47,900 nt of DNA from Gammaproteobacteria bacterium. GTDB lineage: Bacteria; Pseudomonadota; Gammaproteobacteria; UBA1113. The notes under the pieces were generated by a model. That model was not told where the DNA came from and did no database searches. It was given only the letters and a program-made list of their open reading frames with translations. The stretch covers positions 1 through 47,900 of the forward strand of contig JAGVJQ010000026.1 in the NCBI GenBank assembly GCA_020051015.1. The letters are read 5' to 3'. The translations under genes were made by a program, and so were the position numbers. This document shows, one piece after another, positions 35,218 to 44,208 of this stretch (position 1 is the first letter of the stretch; every line of letters starts with the position of its first letter).

Positions 35218-36425
35218 ACGCCTATCCCTCGTGCCAATCGTGATAACTTACCCAGTGTACCGGCACCATATTTTCCAAGCAAGGTTTTTAATGGGGGCAC
35301 CATATCCAAGCCGGTCATGGCTATATTTCGAGGCACAGCAAAAACTGGATTAGCAAAAAACTCGATTAATCCATCCGTAAATTTAACCGTACGATGTTGA
35401 TCTGCCGTTCGTTGTTTAGCATATTCTTCTAATAATGCGGGATTAATAATAGATTTTTCATTCTTTATTGAATTAATAATTAACTCCGCTAATACAGCAA
35501 TGTCTCGCAAACTCAAATTAAAACTTTGTGCAGCAATCGGATGCAAGACATGTGCTGCATTTCCTACTAATACAAATTGTGGAGATACTTGTTGACTGGT
35601 CTGAACTAATTTTAATGGGTAGGTTGTGCGCGAACCCATTGCTATAAAACGTCCTAATCGATAACCGAACTGATGTTGTAAGGTACGTAAAAATTCGACA
35701 TCTGTCATCGCTTGCCATTTCGCTAACGCTTTATTTGCAACAGTAACTACTACTGCACAAATATCTTCTTTTATCGGCAATAATGCAATAGGACCATCAT
35801 CAATAAAGCGCTCATATGCAATATTTTCATGTGACCGAGTTAATTGCACTGAAGTAACAATCGCTGTTTGTTGATAATCTTTTTCTTCAGCGGTTAAGCC
35901 CGCCATTTGTCGCAACGGTGATTGGCCACCATCAGCTGCAACAAGTAAATCGCAGGTATATGAGGCACCATTATTTGACTCTATTTCTAATTGCCATTTC
36001 TCATTGATTAAATTCGCGTTAGTAATTTTAGCGGGACTTAAATAATGAATATTTGAATAGTGTTGTAGCTTTTCACACAATACGCGATTAACTTCAGCAA
36101 TTTGCAACACGTATCCTAACGCTGGCATATGTTGTTCTGCTGCATGAATGCGCGTCATGCCAAAACGACCTTTATCTGATACATGAATATGTTGTATTGG
36201 TGTGCAAAATGGCGCTAACTCCAACCAAACACCAATTCCTTCGTAAATACGTCGCGCACCATGTGATAAAGCAATGGTGCGCGATTCTAATAAATGTCGT
36301 TGTTTATTTGACGGTGGATATGGCTCAACCACACCAATTTGTAGTGATGTTTTAGCAAGGGCAAGGGCTAAGCTGTTACCAGCTAACCCTCCACCATGAA
36401 TAATAATATCAAAATGCGTCGGCAT
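35214..36425 (-). CDS. ubiH: 2-octaprenyl-6-methoxyphenol hydroxylase UbiH
   Basis: A 403-aa FAD-dependent monooxygenase of ubiquinone biosynthesis. It has the Rossmann motif IIIHGGGLAGNSLALALA, ESRTIALSHGARRIYEGIGVW, the UbiH-typical IQHIHVSDKGRFGMTRI, then LLVAADGGQSPLRQMAG and FVLVGNAAHVLHPIAAQSFNL. The usual GDAAH here reads GNAAH, a known variation in UbiH proteins. It lies 8 nt after tolC and overlaps ubiI by 4 nt (ATGA), indicating translational coupling of the two hydroxylases. Confidence 0.92.
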   Translation of the reverse strand: MPTHFDIIIHGGGLAGNSLALALAKTSLQIGVVEPYPPSNKQRHLLESRTIALSHGARRIYEGIGVWLELAPFCTPIQHIHVSDKGRFGMTRIHAAEQHMPALGYVLQIAEVNRVLCEKLQHYSNIHYLSPAKITNANLINEKWQLEIESNNGASYTCDLLVAADGGQSPLRQMAGLTAEEKDYQQTAIVTSVQLTRSHENIAYERFIDDGPIALLPIKEDICAVVVTVANKALAKWQAMTDVEFLRTLQHQFGYRLGRFIAMGSRTTYPLKLVQTSQQVSPQFVLVGNAAHVLHPIAAQSFNLSLRDIAVLAELIINSIKNEKSIINPALLEEYAKQRTADQHRTVKFTDGLIEFFANPVFAVPRNIAMTGLDMVPPLKTLLGKYGAGTLGKLSRLARGIGV

Positions 36426-36433
36426 AACATCTG

Positions 36434-38101
36434 CTAATTAGTTGTTCCAGGAGTTGGTGATGTCGTTGCAGTTGGAGATGGCGATGTAGGCGCTAGCGAT
36501 GGCACAGCTGCGTGCGCAGGATCCGGGGCTGGACCCACAACGGGTGCTGCTGCTGGTGCTACTGATGGCTCACTTTGATCCATTTGGTCAGTTTGCATTT
36601 GCATCTGATTTACTGCTTTAATGACATTTTTCTCACTCGTATCAATACCCAATTCTGAATTGGCTCGTATTGTTGCATTATAATTTTTTTCAGCTTGCTG
36701 TTGAATAGTTGTAATATTTAAAGAACTATATGATTCTTTATTTTTCGTGCTCAACCAGTTATTAATAATTTTCAAATCATTAATACTTAACGTTCCAGCA
36801 GCTTCTTTTAAAGCAATTGTTGCGTTAATGTAAGAATATTCATCTGTAGAAAACTGTTGCTCAGCTTGATATAACAATTGCTGTGCTTGCAACACATCCA
36901 ACATGGTTTGCGTACCCACTTTATAACCTTCAATTGTACTCTTTAATGAACTTGCATTTGAAAGAATAGATTGCTTATCCGCCCGTACTTGATTAATTCC
37001 AGATACCACATCGTTATAACTGGTATGCGTATCATCGATGACTTGACGATGGGTTTGTTCCATTTCAGCCAAAGCATTCTGATACTGGTATTTTGCTTGT
37101 TTAGTTTGTGAGGTTACTAACCCGCCCTGGAATACTGGGAAGTTTAATTGTAATCCAACCACATTTTCCGTTTGATTTACTCTGCCGCCAGGACCTATAC
37201 CCGCTTTCGTACCAACATTTGAGCCATAAGCAGAAACCGTTGGCAAGTGACCAGCAAATTGTTGATGCACATTAGCTTGATATGCTGCTGCATTAAATTG
37301 TTGTGAAATTAACGTCCAGTTTTGTGCAGTTGCTATTTTAACCCACACATTGGGATCAGCTGGCACCGGCATGATTAATGGTAATTCGCTTTTTAAACTG
37401 GCTAGATCATTATAATAAATTCCAGTAACTGCCCGTAAATTTTCGCGCTGATTAATCACGTTATTTTGTGCTGCGATTTCTTGTGACAATAAGGAATCGT
37501 ATTGTGCTTGTGCTTGGTAAACATTGGTAATGGCAATCACACCAACTTTATATTGTTGACGTGCTTGATCTAATTGTTGATAAACTGCTTTTTTCTCAGC
37601 TTCAACATAGCGTAAATTATCTTCAGCCGATAACACATTAAAATAGTCTGTCGCTGTAGTCGCCATCAAATTTTGTAACGCCGCAGTATATTGAGCATCA
37701 GCTGATTTAGAAAAATATTTTGCCTCAGATAAACCCGCCCACAATGCATAATCAAATACTGATTGCGTCAAATTAACTTGATATTGCCCATAATTAAAAT
37801 CAAATTGCCCTTGACCAAATACCACTGGAGCCCGACCCGGAATATCGACGGGCGTTCCTGCACGATTAGTCAACCAATTTCGCTGCCCATTGGCTTGTGT
37901 CGTAAGTTGTGGCAATAAATAAGATCGTGCAATCGGCACACCTTCTTTAGTTGATTCCAAACTTGCTACCGTCGCTTGAAATGAAGGGTCGCTGACTAAT
38001 GCTTGTTGGAATACGTCCAATAAATTGTTTAATGCCAATGCCGGGCTGCTTAAAGCAAGCAATCCTAAACTGGTTAATCCGGCAAACAACGCTTTTTTCA
38101 T
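36434..38101 (-). CDS. tolC: TolC-family outer membrane channel
   Basis: A 555-aa outer membrane efflux channel with a signal peptide ending near PALA (residue 23). It shows the two homologous TolC halves: NLLDVFQQALVSDPSFQATV with long helices (about 30-240), and LPTVSAYGSN through MLDVLQAQQLLYQAEQQFS (about 275-450). A C-terminal extension from about residue 513 is rich in Pro, Ala, Ser and Thr (APAAAPVVGPAPDPAHAAV), which E. coli TolC lacks. It can serve type I secretion or efflux pumps such as the EmrAB-like pair at 24.7-27.4 kb. It lies between the pcm-like gene and ubiH in a compact run. Confidence 0.95.
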   Translation of the reverse strand: MKKALFAGLTSLGLLALSSPALALNNLLDVFQQALVSDPSFQATVASLESTKEGVPIARSYLLPQLTTQANGQRNWLTNRAGTPVDIPGRAPVVFGQGQFDFNYGQYQVNLTQSVFDYALWAGLSEAKYFSKSADAQYTAALQNLMATTATDYFNVLSAEDNLRYVEAEKKAVYQQLDQARQQYKVGVIAITNVYQAQAQYDSLLSQEIAAQNNVINQRENLRAVTGIYYNDLASLKSELPLIMPVPADPNVWVKIATAQNWTLISQQFNAAAYQANVHQQFAGHLPTVSAYGSNVGTKAGIGPGGRVNQTENVVGLQLNFPVFQGGLVTSQTKQAKYQYQNALAEMEQTHRQVIDDTHTSYNDVVSGINQVRADKQSILSNASSLKSTIEGYKVGTQTMLDVLQAQQLLYQAEQQFSTDEYSYINATIALKEAAGTLSINDLKIINNWLSTKNKESYSSLNITTIQQQAEKNYNATIRANSELGIDTSEKNVIKAVNQMQMQTDQMDQSEPSVAPAAAPVVGPAPDPAHAAVPSLAPTSPSPTATTSPTPGTTN

Positions 38102-38134
38102 TATGAGATACTCACATGTCTAATTTATTAATAA

Positions 38135-38785
38135 TTAAAAACTAAAAGATTCACGGTGTGGTGCATCTATTAGAGATGGCAGCACAGTTTCAAATAAAAT
38201 TTTTGTCGTTAATCCTTGTTCATGATGACGCGTTATAAGACAAGCTTGCATGACGGGAGCTTCTCCTACCACGGCAAATAGGCGTCCACCTGGCGCTAAT
38301 TGATCTAATAACGATTCTGGCAAAAATTGCATCGCACCGGAGACAATAATTACATCAAATAAATGCTTACCCCATCCCATTGCAGCATTGCCTACATGAA
38401 GACTAATATTGGTAATATCCAATTCAGCTAGGTTTTCTTTAGCTCGTTCAATTAAATCAGGGAAAATATCAATACTGGTAACATGCTGCCCTTGGCTCGC
38501 TAATAAAGCTGTTAAATATCCGGTACCTGTACCGATTTCCATTACTTTTTCTTGTGGTTGAATTGCAGTTTGTTGCAGTATTTTAGCTTCTAATGTAGGT
38601 GACAACATGACTTGACCATGACCAATTGGGATGTTGGAATCCGCATACGCGACATTATAATAGCCTGACGGCACAAATTGTTCGCGTGGGATATAATCAA
38701 AAACAGCGAGCAAATACTCGTCAACTACGCCACTAGTTCGTAGTTGTTGTTTTAACATGTTAGTTTTAGCGATTTCAATGTCCAT
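38135..38785 (-). CDS. PIMT-family methyltransferase (Pcm-like)
   Basis: A 216-aa SAM-dependent methyltransferase of the protein-L-isoaspartate O-methyltransferase family. The ATG at 38785 follows a GAGAAG site; a TTG four codons earlier is rejected. IPREQFVPSGYYNVAYADSN, PIGHGQ, and the SAM motif VMEIGTGTGYLTALLA with VTSIDIFPDLIERA are family features. The usual active-site stretch GQTISQP reads GQVMLSP here, removing the conserved Thr/Ser positions, so classical repair of isoaspartate is doubtful. It is first in the run leading to tolC, which might reflect a role tied to envelope biogenesis. The annotation 'pcm' should be treated as family-level only. Confidence 0.85.
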   Translation of the reverse strand: MDIEIAKTNMLKQQLRTSGVVDEYLLAVFDYIPREQFVPSGYYNVAYADSNIPIGHGQVMLSPTLEAKILQQTAIQPQEKVMEIGTGTGYLTALLASQGQHVTSIDIFPDLIERAKENLAELDITNISLHVGNAAMGWGKHLFDVIIVSGAMQFLPESLLDQLAPGGRLFAVVGEAPVMQACLITRHHEQGLTTKILFETVLPSLIDAPHRESFSF

Positions 38786-38823
38786 GGTTCTTCTCAAATA
38801 TACTTAGGGACAAATTAGGTTCT

Positions 38824-39078
38824 GTTTACAATTCTACTAGGCTGTGTATAAGCACGCTAGTTTACCAAGGTTAGACTCACATGGCAAAAGTTAATGCAGA
38901 TGCGCTACCGCAAGGGGTTGGCTAAAATAAACACAGTCACCCTATGAGATATAACGCCATGATTTTCGAATACCGTAGCCTATGTAGGGGTATATTGAAG
39001 ACGCCCATCTGATTTAAGCAGTGGAACACAGAAAGTCGAAGCTTTGTGCCCAGCATAGTAGAATTGTCAACAACCCCT
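38824..39078. repeat. Near-palindromic repeat, copy B (before parE), interrupted
   Basis: The right part (39015-39071) matches copy A at 16531-16587 in 52 of 57 positions. The outer left arm, 38824-38844, is the reverse complement of 39051-39071 at 19 of 21 positions. Between them are a GATTTTCGAATACCG block (38961-38975) shared with copy A, and about 115 nt that copy A lacks. A GTAGGGGCGTAT-family palindrome is also present (38984-39009). It fills most of the 357-bp gap between the divergent pcm-like gene and parE; nothing coding is supported there. Confidence 0.7.
38984..39009. repeat. GTAGGGGCGTAT palindrome copy 6 (inside copy B)
   Basis: GTAGGGGTATATTGAAGACG continues to 39009; it is a diverged copy with the pairing weakened in the centre. 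It sits where copy A has a different loop sequence, suggesting insertion of one repeat into another. Confidence 0.6.
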
Positions 39079-39142
39079 ATTGCGATACCCTCACCAAATC
39101 ATTATGATGCAACATTAAATATCTAAAGTTTGGGATGTCCGA

Positions 39143-41035
39143 ATGAGCACACATTATACAGCTGAATCAATCGAAGTATTAAGCGGCCTTGAGCCAGTCA
39201 AGCTACGGCCTGGCATGTATACTGACACGCGCAACCCTAATCATTTGGCTCATGAAGCGATTGATAACAGTGTCGATGAGGCTATGGCAGGACATGCCAA
39301 CCAAATTGAAGTCATTCATTATAAAGATGGATCATTAGAAGTTATTGATAATGGCCGAGGAATGCCAGTCGATATCCACCCTGAAGAAAAAATATCAGGC
39401 GTTGAATTAATTATGACCAAATTACATGCCGGTGGTAAGTTCTCTAATAAAAATTATCAATTTTCGGGCGGCTTACACGGTGTTGGTATATCGGTATTAA
39501 ATGCACTGTCTGAAAAAGTGATTGTTACAATACGTCGTGGCGGCGAAATTTATCAAATGAGTTTTGCTGATGGCGACAAAACCAGTGAATTAAAAGTAAC
39601 GGGTACTACCACCAAACGTGACACCGGTACTAGCGTTCACTTTTGGCCCAATGCCAAGTATTTTGATAGCTCACGTATTGCCCTTAGTCGTCTGAAACAT
39701 ACTTTACGAGCCAAAGCTGTCTTGTGTCCGCGTTTACGTGTCATGTTTTATGACGAAGCGGCCAATGAGCGCCAAGAATGGTATTACGAAGATGGCTTAC
39801 GTGATTATCTGCGTGATGCCATTGGTGATAATCCTATTTTGCCTGAAGAGGCTTTTGTTGGTAGTTTTACTGCTTCTACTGAAGCCGCTGAATGGGCATT
39901 AGTTTGGATGCCGGAAGGTGGCGAGTTAATCGCTGAAAGTTATGTTAATCTCATTCCCACTGTGCAAGGCGGTACACATGTTAATGGCTTGCGCACGGGC
40001 TTGCTTGATGCCTTACGTGACTTTTGTGAATTGCGAAATTTATTACCCCGTGGCTTAAAACTGACCCCTGAAGATGTGTGGGAAAAATTAAGCTATGTTC
40101 TATCAGTAAAAATGCAAGACCCTCAGTTTGCTGGTCAAACAAAAGAGCGTTTATCTTCGCGTCAAACAGCCGCCTTTGTTACTGGCGTGGTCAAAGATGC
40201 TTTTAGCTTATGGCTCAATCAACATACCAAATACGGTGAAGCGCTAGCTGAATTTGTCATTAATAATGCACAAAAACGTATGCGTAATGGCAAACGTATT
40301 GAACGTAAAAAAGTAACAACAGGCCCTGCCCTACCAGGAAAATTAGCCGATTGTACCTCACAAGATTTATCACGCACCGAATTATTTCTGGTTGAGGGTG
40401 ATTCTGCAGGTGGTTCAGCCAAACAAGCCCGTGAACGTGAATTTCAAGCCATCATGCCACTACGTGGTAAAATTCTTAATACCTGGGAAGTGGAATCACA
40501 AGAAGTATTAGCATCACAAGAAGTTCATGATATCGCTGTGGCATTGGGGGTTGATCCCGGCGTGAGTAATTTGGAAGGATTACGCTACGGCAAAATATGT
40601 ATTCTCGCTGATGCCGACTCCGATGGTTTACATATCGCCACGTTACTATGCGCCTTATTCCTCAGGCATTTTCGCCCCTTGGTACAAGCCGGTCACGTCT
40701 TTGTCGCCATGCCGCCGTTATATCGAATTGATATTGGCAAAGATGTTTATTATGCCTTGGACGATGATGAAAAGCGCGGCATTTTAGATCGTATTGCTGC
40801 CGAACATAAGAAAGGAAAAGTGAACGTCCAACGCTTTAAAGGGTTGGGTGAAATGAATCCGCTTCAATTGCGTGAAACAACTATGGCACCTGATACGCGC
40901 CGATTAGTTCAATTAACCATTACTGATGGCGATGATACAGATCTCTTGATGGATATGTTATTGGCGAAAAAGCGGGCGAATGATCGTAAATCTTGGTTGG
41001 AAAGTAAAGGTAATTTAGCTGAAATACAGGTTTAA
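39143..41035 (+). CDS. parE: DNA topoisomerase IV subunit B (ParE)
   Basis: ATPase subunit of topoisomerase IV, which unlinks daughter chromosomes with ParC. The 630-aa length is typical. The GHKL ATPase motifs are EAIDNSVDEAMAGHA, VIDNGRGMPVDIHPEE and HAGGKFSNKNYQFSGGLHGV. The Toprim domain shows LFLVEGDSAGGSAKQARERE and ILADADSDGLHIATLL. The short GMYTDT motif near residue 27 and the overall N-terminus distinguish it from GyrB. parC is not in the window. The gene lies 65 nt after repeat copy B. Confidence 0.97.
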   Translation: MSTHYTAESIEVLSGLEPVKLRPGMYTDTRNPNHLAHEAIDNSVDEAMAGHANQIEVIHYKDGSLEVIDNGRGMPVDIHPEEKISGVELIMTKLHAGGKFSNKNYQFSGGLHGVGISVLNALSEKVIVTIRRGGEIYQMSFADGDKTSELKVTGTTTKRDTGTSVHFWPNAKYFDSSRIALSRLKHTLRAKAVLCPRLRVMFYDEAANERQEWYYEDGLRDYLRDAIGDNPILPEEAFVGSFTASTEAAEWALVWMPEGGELIAESYVNLIPTVQGGTHVNGLRTGLLDALRDFCELRNLLPRGLKLTPEDVWEKLSYVLSVKMQDPQFAGQTKERLSSRQTAAFVTGVVKDAFSLWLNQHTKYGEALAEFVINNAQKRMRNGKRIERKKVTTGPALPGKLADCTSQDLSRTELFLVEGDSAGGSAKQAREREFQAIMPLRGKILNTWEVESQEVLASQEVHDIAVALGVDPGVSNLEGLRYGKICILADADSDGLHIATLLCALFLRHFRPLVQAGHVFVAMPPLYRIDIGKDVYYALDDDEKRGILDRIAAEHKKGKVNVQRFKGLGEMNPLQLRETTMAPDTRRLVQLTITDGDDTDLLMDMLLAKKRANDRKSWLESKGNLAEIQV

Positions 41036-41047
41036 TGCTTAAGAAAT

Positions 41048-41650
41048 TTAGCTTTTATTTCTAAACGTTGGACCTGTGCTATTTTTAATATCCGCAGAAT
41101 GTGTAGGCTCAATTACTGGATGTAGCCTGGCAGGACACTGCGTATACGATAATAATTTTTGACTAATAGCCCCAACGCCTGAAGTAAATTGAGCGCTTAA
41201 ACTATGGTAGGCTTTTACTGTTGCGTCCACGGTTAAGCCTATACAAACTAGTCTCATCAATAATTTGCCAACTTGCATTAGTTTAAAGTCTTTACCATGT
41301 AATCCTTCCGCCTTTGCCCACGCCGTCATTAAAATATTCATCGATAGTAACCAGAAACCTTGATTTACTTTATTCGATATTAAATAATTACCAAAACCAT
41401 TAGCTAACACCAATGAACTTACAACTAATCTTGTCGCAGCAGGATTTTCACTTAATGTTTCCAAAAATTCGGCACTCTCATCTGGATAATCCGCAATGAA
41501 TTCTTTGATTTTTGCCGTAAAACCACTATCACCAATGACTTTGTTAGCAAGTAAAATTGTCCACACAAAAGCAAATAATTTAATATTTATTATACCTTTG
41601 TCACTTAGCACTCGATTTAATTGGGAAAAAATTTTTTCTGTTTCAAACAT
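41048..41650 (-). CDS. Hypothetical membrane protein
   Basis: A 200-aa protein of unrecognised family, convergent with parE and divergent from mutL. There is no cleavable signal. Four moderately hydrophobic segments are visible: IKLFAFVWTILLANKVI (about 23-39), TRLVVSSLVLANGFGNYLI (about 73-91), GFWLLSMNILMTAWA (about 98-112) and LLMRLVCIGLTVDATVKAY (about 129-147). A soluble C-terminal tail follows. Multi-pass integration is likely, but the topology is uncertain. The AT-rich composition and lack of similarity to known families suggest a lineage-restricted gene. Confidence 0.65.
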   Translation of the reverse strand: MFETEKIFSQLNRVLSDKGIINIKLFAFVWTILLANKVIGDSGFTAKIKEFIADYPDESAEFLETLSENPAATRLVVSSLVLANGFGNYLISNKVNQGFWLLSMNILMTAWAKAEGLHGKDFKLMQVGKLLMRLVCIGLTVDATVKAYHSLSAQFTSGVGAISQKLLSYTQCPARLHPVIEPTHSADIKNSTGPTFRNKS

Positions 41651-41788
41651 AATATTTCTTTTTAGTTAGTAAAATTGCTTCGGCACAGTTTACCAAGCGA
41701 TTGTGTAAAAATCAAACAAATAAATGACTTGTAAAAAACGCTAAATATAGCCAAAATAACCCCAATAATTTTCCGGAACTAAATTAAT

Positions 41789-43570
41789 ATGTCGCAACCT
41801 CGTATCCAGCTTATGTCATCTTTACTTGCTAATCAGATTGCAGCTGGCGAAGTGGTTGAACGCCCAGCCTCGGTGATCAAAGAATTATTAGAGAATTGCT
41901 TAGATGCCGGTGCAACACAAATTCAAATCGATTTAGAACGCAGTGGGATCGAGCGCATTCGTATTCGTGATGATGGCTGTGGCATTGTCAAAGATGATTT
42001 ACTTTTGGCAATTAGTCGACACGCCACCAGTAAAGTTTTACAACCAGAAGATTTGCAAGCAATTAACAGTTTAGGTTTTCGCGGTGAGGCATTAGCAAGT
42101 ATTGCTGCCGTCGCTAAAATTAGTTTGACATCAAAAGCACAAGATACTGAACATGCCTGGTGTTTACAATATGATCCCTCACAAGATATATCTAAACTTG
42201 AACCAGCTGCGCATCCACAAGGCACTACGATTGAAGTTAATCATCTGTTTTTTAATGTTCCTGCTCGCCGTAAATTTTTACGCAGCGAACGCACCGAACT
42301 TGGACATGTTGAAACGATCGTTAAGCAAATTGCATTAAGTCATCATCATGCGCAAATTATTTTAAAGCATCAGCAAAGTACTTTATTTTCTGCTCGGAAA
42401 GCGACTAATGAATTACAGATTAAACAGCGAGTAGCAGCTATTTGCGGCCAACCTTTTATTGATACTGCATTGGAGGTCGATTGCCGCGATGATGCGATTC
42501 GGCTTTATGGTTGGTTAGGACAAGCTGATTCCGCTCGTAGTCAAACAGATACGCAATATTTTTATGTTAATGGTCGTATCGTACGCGATAAATTATTAAA
42601 TCACGCTGTTAAAATGGCATACCAAGATTTAATTCCAGAAGGACGCTATCCGTGTTATGTCTTATATTTAGATTTACCGCCAGAAGCAGTTGATGTCAAT
42701 GTACACCCCACTAAACACGAAGTACGATTTTATGAAGCTCGACAAATTCATGATTTTGTTACTTTTCATTTAGATCGCACACTCCATGGCAGTGCATTAA
42801 ATCAAACCAAGACGAATATGACTAACGAGCAACAATATCACTCCAATGAAATGCAATTTATAACATCAGATGATAAAGTTAATATTGCGCAATCTGTTGC
42901 TATCCAAGAACCGTCAGCCAGCTACCGCATTTCATCACAGCTCCCACATTACCACAAAACCTTTGATGAAAAATCAATTCATTTCTCAAGCATAACTCCA
43001 CATCAAATACCAAGCGCGAATAAGGAAAATATAAAAAATGATCTGCCAGAATTTAAATTAATTGGGATAATGAAAAATGAATATATTTTAGTGGAAATTG
43101 CGCAAGGTTTATTGATTATCGATCTTGAACGAGCACAACAAACTATTGCCTATCATGCCATGTTATCCTTACCTGCCGAACAAATTATTAACCAACCACT
43201 TTTATTACCAACTGCATTTACCTTAACAACGGCACAAAGTGAAATATTAGAAAATTTACAATTGGTATTGAGTAAATACGGCATTCAATTAACCCGCGTT
43301 GCTGAACAACGCTGGTTATTACGCGAATTACCCAAAGTGCTAAAAAATTTAGATTTAACTGACGCCATTTTCAATTTGATTGAAACCAAATGTGAATTAA
43401 CCCATGAGCAATTTTGTTTACAATTTGCGAAACACATAAAATTGCCATCGTCGTTTTCTTTTACCAATATTATGTTGCAAGAAGTAACTCAAGCTTTATT
43501 AAAAATGACTGATTGGCAAAATCATGCATTAAAAGCTTGTCGAATAATCAAGTGGAGTGAATTACTATAG
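41789..43570 (+). CDS. mutL: DNA mismatch repair protein MutL
   Basis: A 593-aa mismatch-repair matchmaker. The N-terminal GHKL ATPase is intact: LLANQIAAGEVVERPASVIK, LLENCLDAGAT, IRDDGCGI and LGFRGEALASIA, followed by FFNVPARRKFL and the transducer region with DVNVHPTKHEVRF. A poorly conserved linker covers about residues 330-420. The C-terminal dimerisation domain has DLERAQQTIAYHAM where endonuclease-type MutLs have DQHA(x)2E(x)4E, so the metal-dependent nicking motif is absent, as in E. coli MutL. The stop codon is directly followed by a degenerate palindromic repeat. Confidence 0.97.
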   Translation: MSQPRIQLMSSLLANQIAAGEVVERPASVIKELLENCLDAGATQIQIDLERSGIERIRIRDDGCGIVKDDLLLAISRHATSKVLQPEDLQAINSLGFRGEALASIAAVAKISLTSKAQDTEHAWCLQYDPSQDISKLEPAAHPQGTTIEVNHLFFNVPARRKFLRSERTELGHVETIVKQIALSHHHAQIILKHQQSTLFSARKATNELQIKQRVAAICGQPFIDTALEVDCRDDAIRLYGWLGQADSARSQTDTQYFYVNGRIVRDKLLNHAVKMAYQDLIPEGRYPCYVLYLDLPPEAVDVNVHPTKHEVRFYEARQIHDFVTFHLDRTLHGSALNQTKTNMTNEQQYHSNEMQFITSDDKVNIAQSVAIQEPSASYRISSQLPHYHKTFDEKSIHFSSITPHQIPSANKENIKNDLPEFKLIGIMKNEYILVEIAQGLLIIDLERAQQTIAYHAMLSLPAEQIINQPLLLPTAFTLTTAQSEILENLQLVLSKYGIQLTRVAEQRWLLRELPKVLKNLDLTDAIFNLIETKCELTHEQFCLQFAKHIKLPSSFSFTNIMLQEVTQALLKMTDWQNHALKACRIIKWSELL

Positions 43571-43597
43571 CGCCTCTAGTATGCAATACGCTCTTAC
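43571..43597. repeat. GTAGGGGCGTAT palindrome copy 7 (after mutL, degenerate)
   Basis: On the minus strand this reads GTAAGAGCGTATTGCATAC and continues to 43571. It begins immediately after the mutL stop codon and is the most diverged full-length copy. It may help end mutL transcription. Confidence 0.6.
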
Positions 43598-43616
43598 ATA
43601 GCTGGCACTAAACCAA

Positions 43617-43919
43617 TTAGAAATGTTCTTCCTGCTTTTTCCCCTTGAAAAAGGTCTTGCTTAAATTATTCATGGTATTAAATGATTTCAGCAGTTTACG
43701 CAAATTTACTTCTTGTTCTTGATTTAAATAAACTTGCTGTGTAACTGAAGAAGGAAAATATCCGCGTGCGGAAGGTTGACTATCCGGCACTAATTGAGCA
43801 CCCGCAATTTTATTGACAGATACCGCAAAATTAGTATATTTATCTTGAGAAATATTAGCTAAATCAATTTGACCAATTTCTCCAGCGCCCTGCCGAATAT
43901 TTTGAATAATTACCTTCAT
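43617..43919 (-). CDS. Small hypothetical protein
   Basis: From ATG 43919 the product is 100 aa, starting MKVIIQNIRQGAGEIGQIDL. The start is chosen because a near-perfect GGAGGGAG ribosome site precedes it; a longer TTG-initiated form (to 43937) would include that site as coding sequence. There is no signal peptide or membrane segment, and the C-terminus is basic then acidic (FFKGKKQEEHF). I do not recognise the family. It lies alone, convergent with mutL. Confidence 0.65.
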   Translation of the reverse strand: MKVIIQNIRQGAGEIGQIDLANISQDKYTNFAVSVNKIAGAQLVPDSQPSARGYFPSSVTQQVYLNQEQEVNLRKLLKSFNTMNNLSKTFFKGKKQEEHF

Positions 43920-44052
43920 GACTCCCTCCATTAACAACAGAAACCTTTACTAACACGCATCCAATTTACTTCAAGCCAAATATTAACTTAACCTATTGAA
44001 TTTCAACTTAATGATTGTTATTCGAGCTTTATCTGTAAATTTGCCATACTTC

Positions 44053-44146
44053 TTGTCAAAGGATTCTGGCTAAGAATCGGGGATTGCTTAACAATCCCCA
44101 GACTCCGTTTGCCCAAAGTTCTGCACCGCCGAGAGAGCTTTGACAA
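44053..44146. repeat. 94-bp palindromic element beside the porin cluster
   Basis: TTGTCAAAG (44053-44061) and CTTTGACAA (44138-44146) are perfect inverted ends. Inside is a perfect 8-bp hairpin, GGGGATTG (44079-44086) with CAATCCCC (44092-44099) and a 5-nt loop. It lies downstream of the last porin-like gene, between it and the small hypothetical gene, and may end the porin transcript. Confidence 0.65.
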
Positions 44147-44208
44147 TACTATGCCATCCTCCAAACGCATCATAACTGTTTCTCACGCCGAGCTAAACAG
44201 TTACTTAA

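Noticed and set aside
38881-38925. A 14-codon mini-frame (MAKVNADALPQGVG) in the gap before parE
   Set aside because: There is no ribosome site and it lies inside the sequence inserted in repeat copy B; too short to support.
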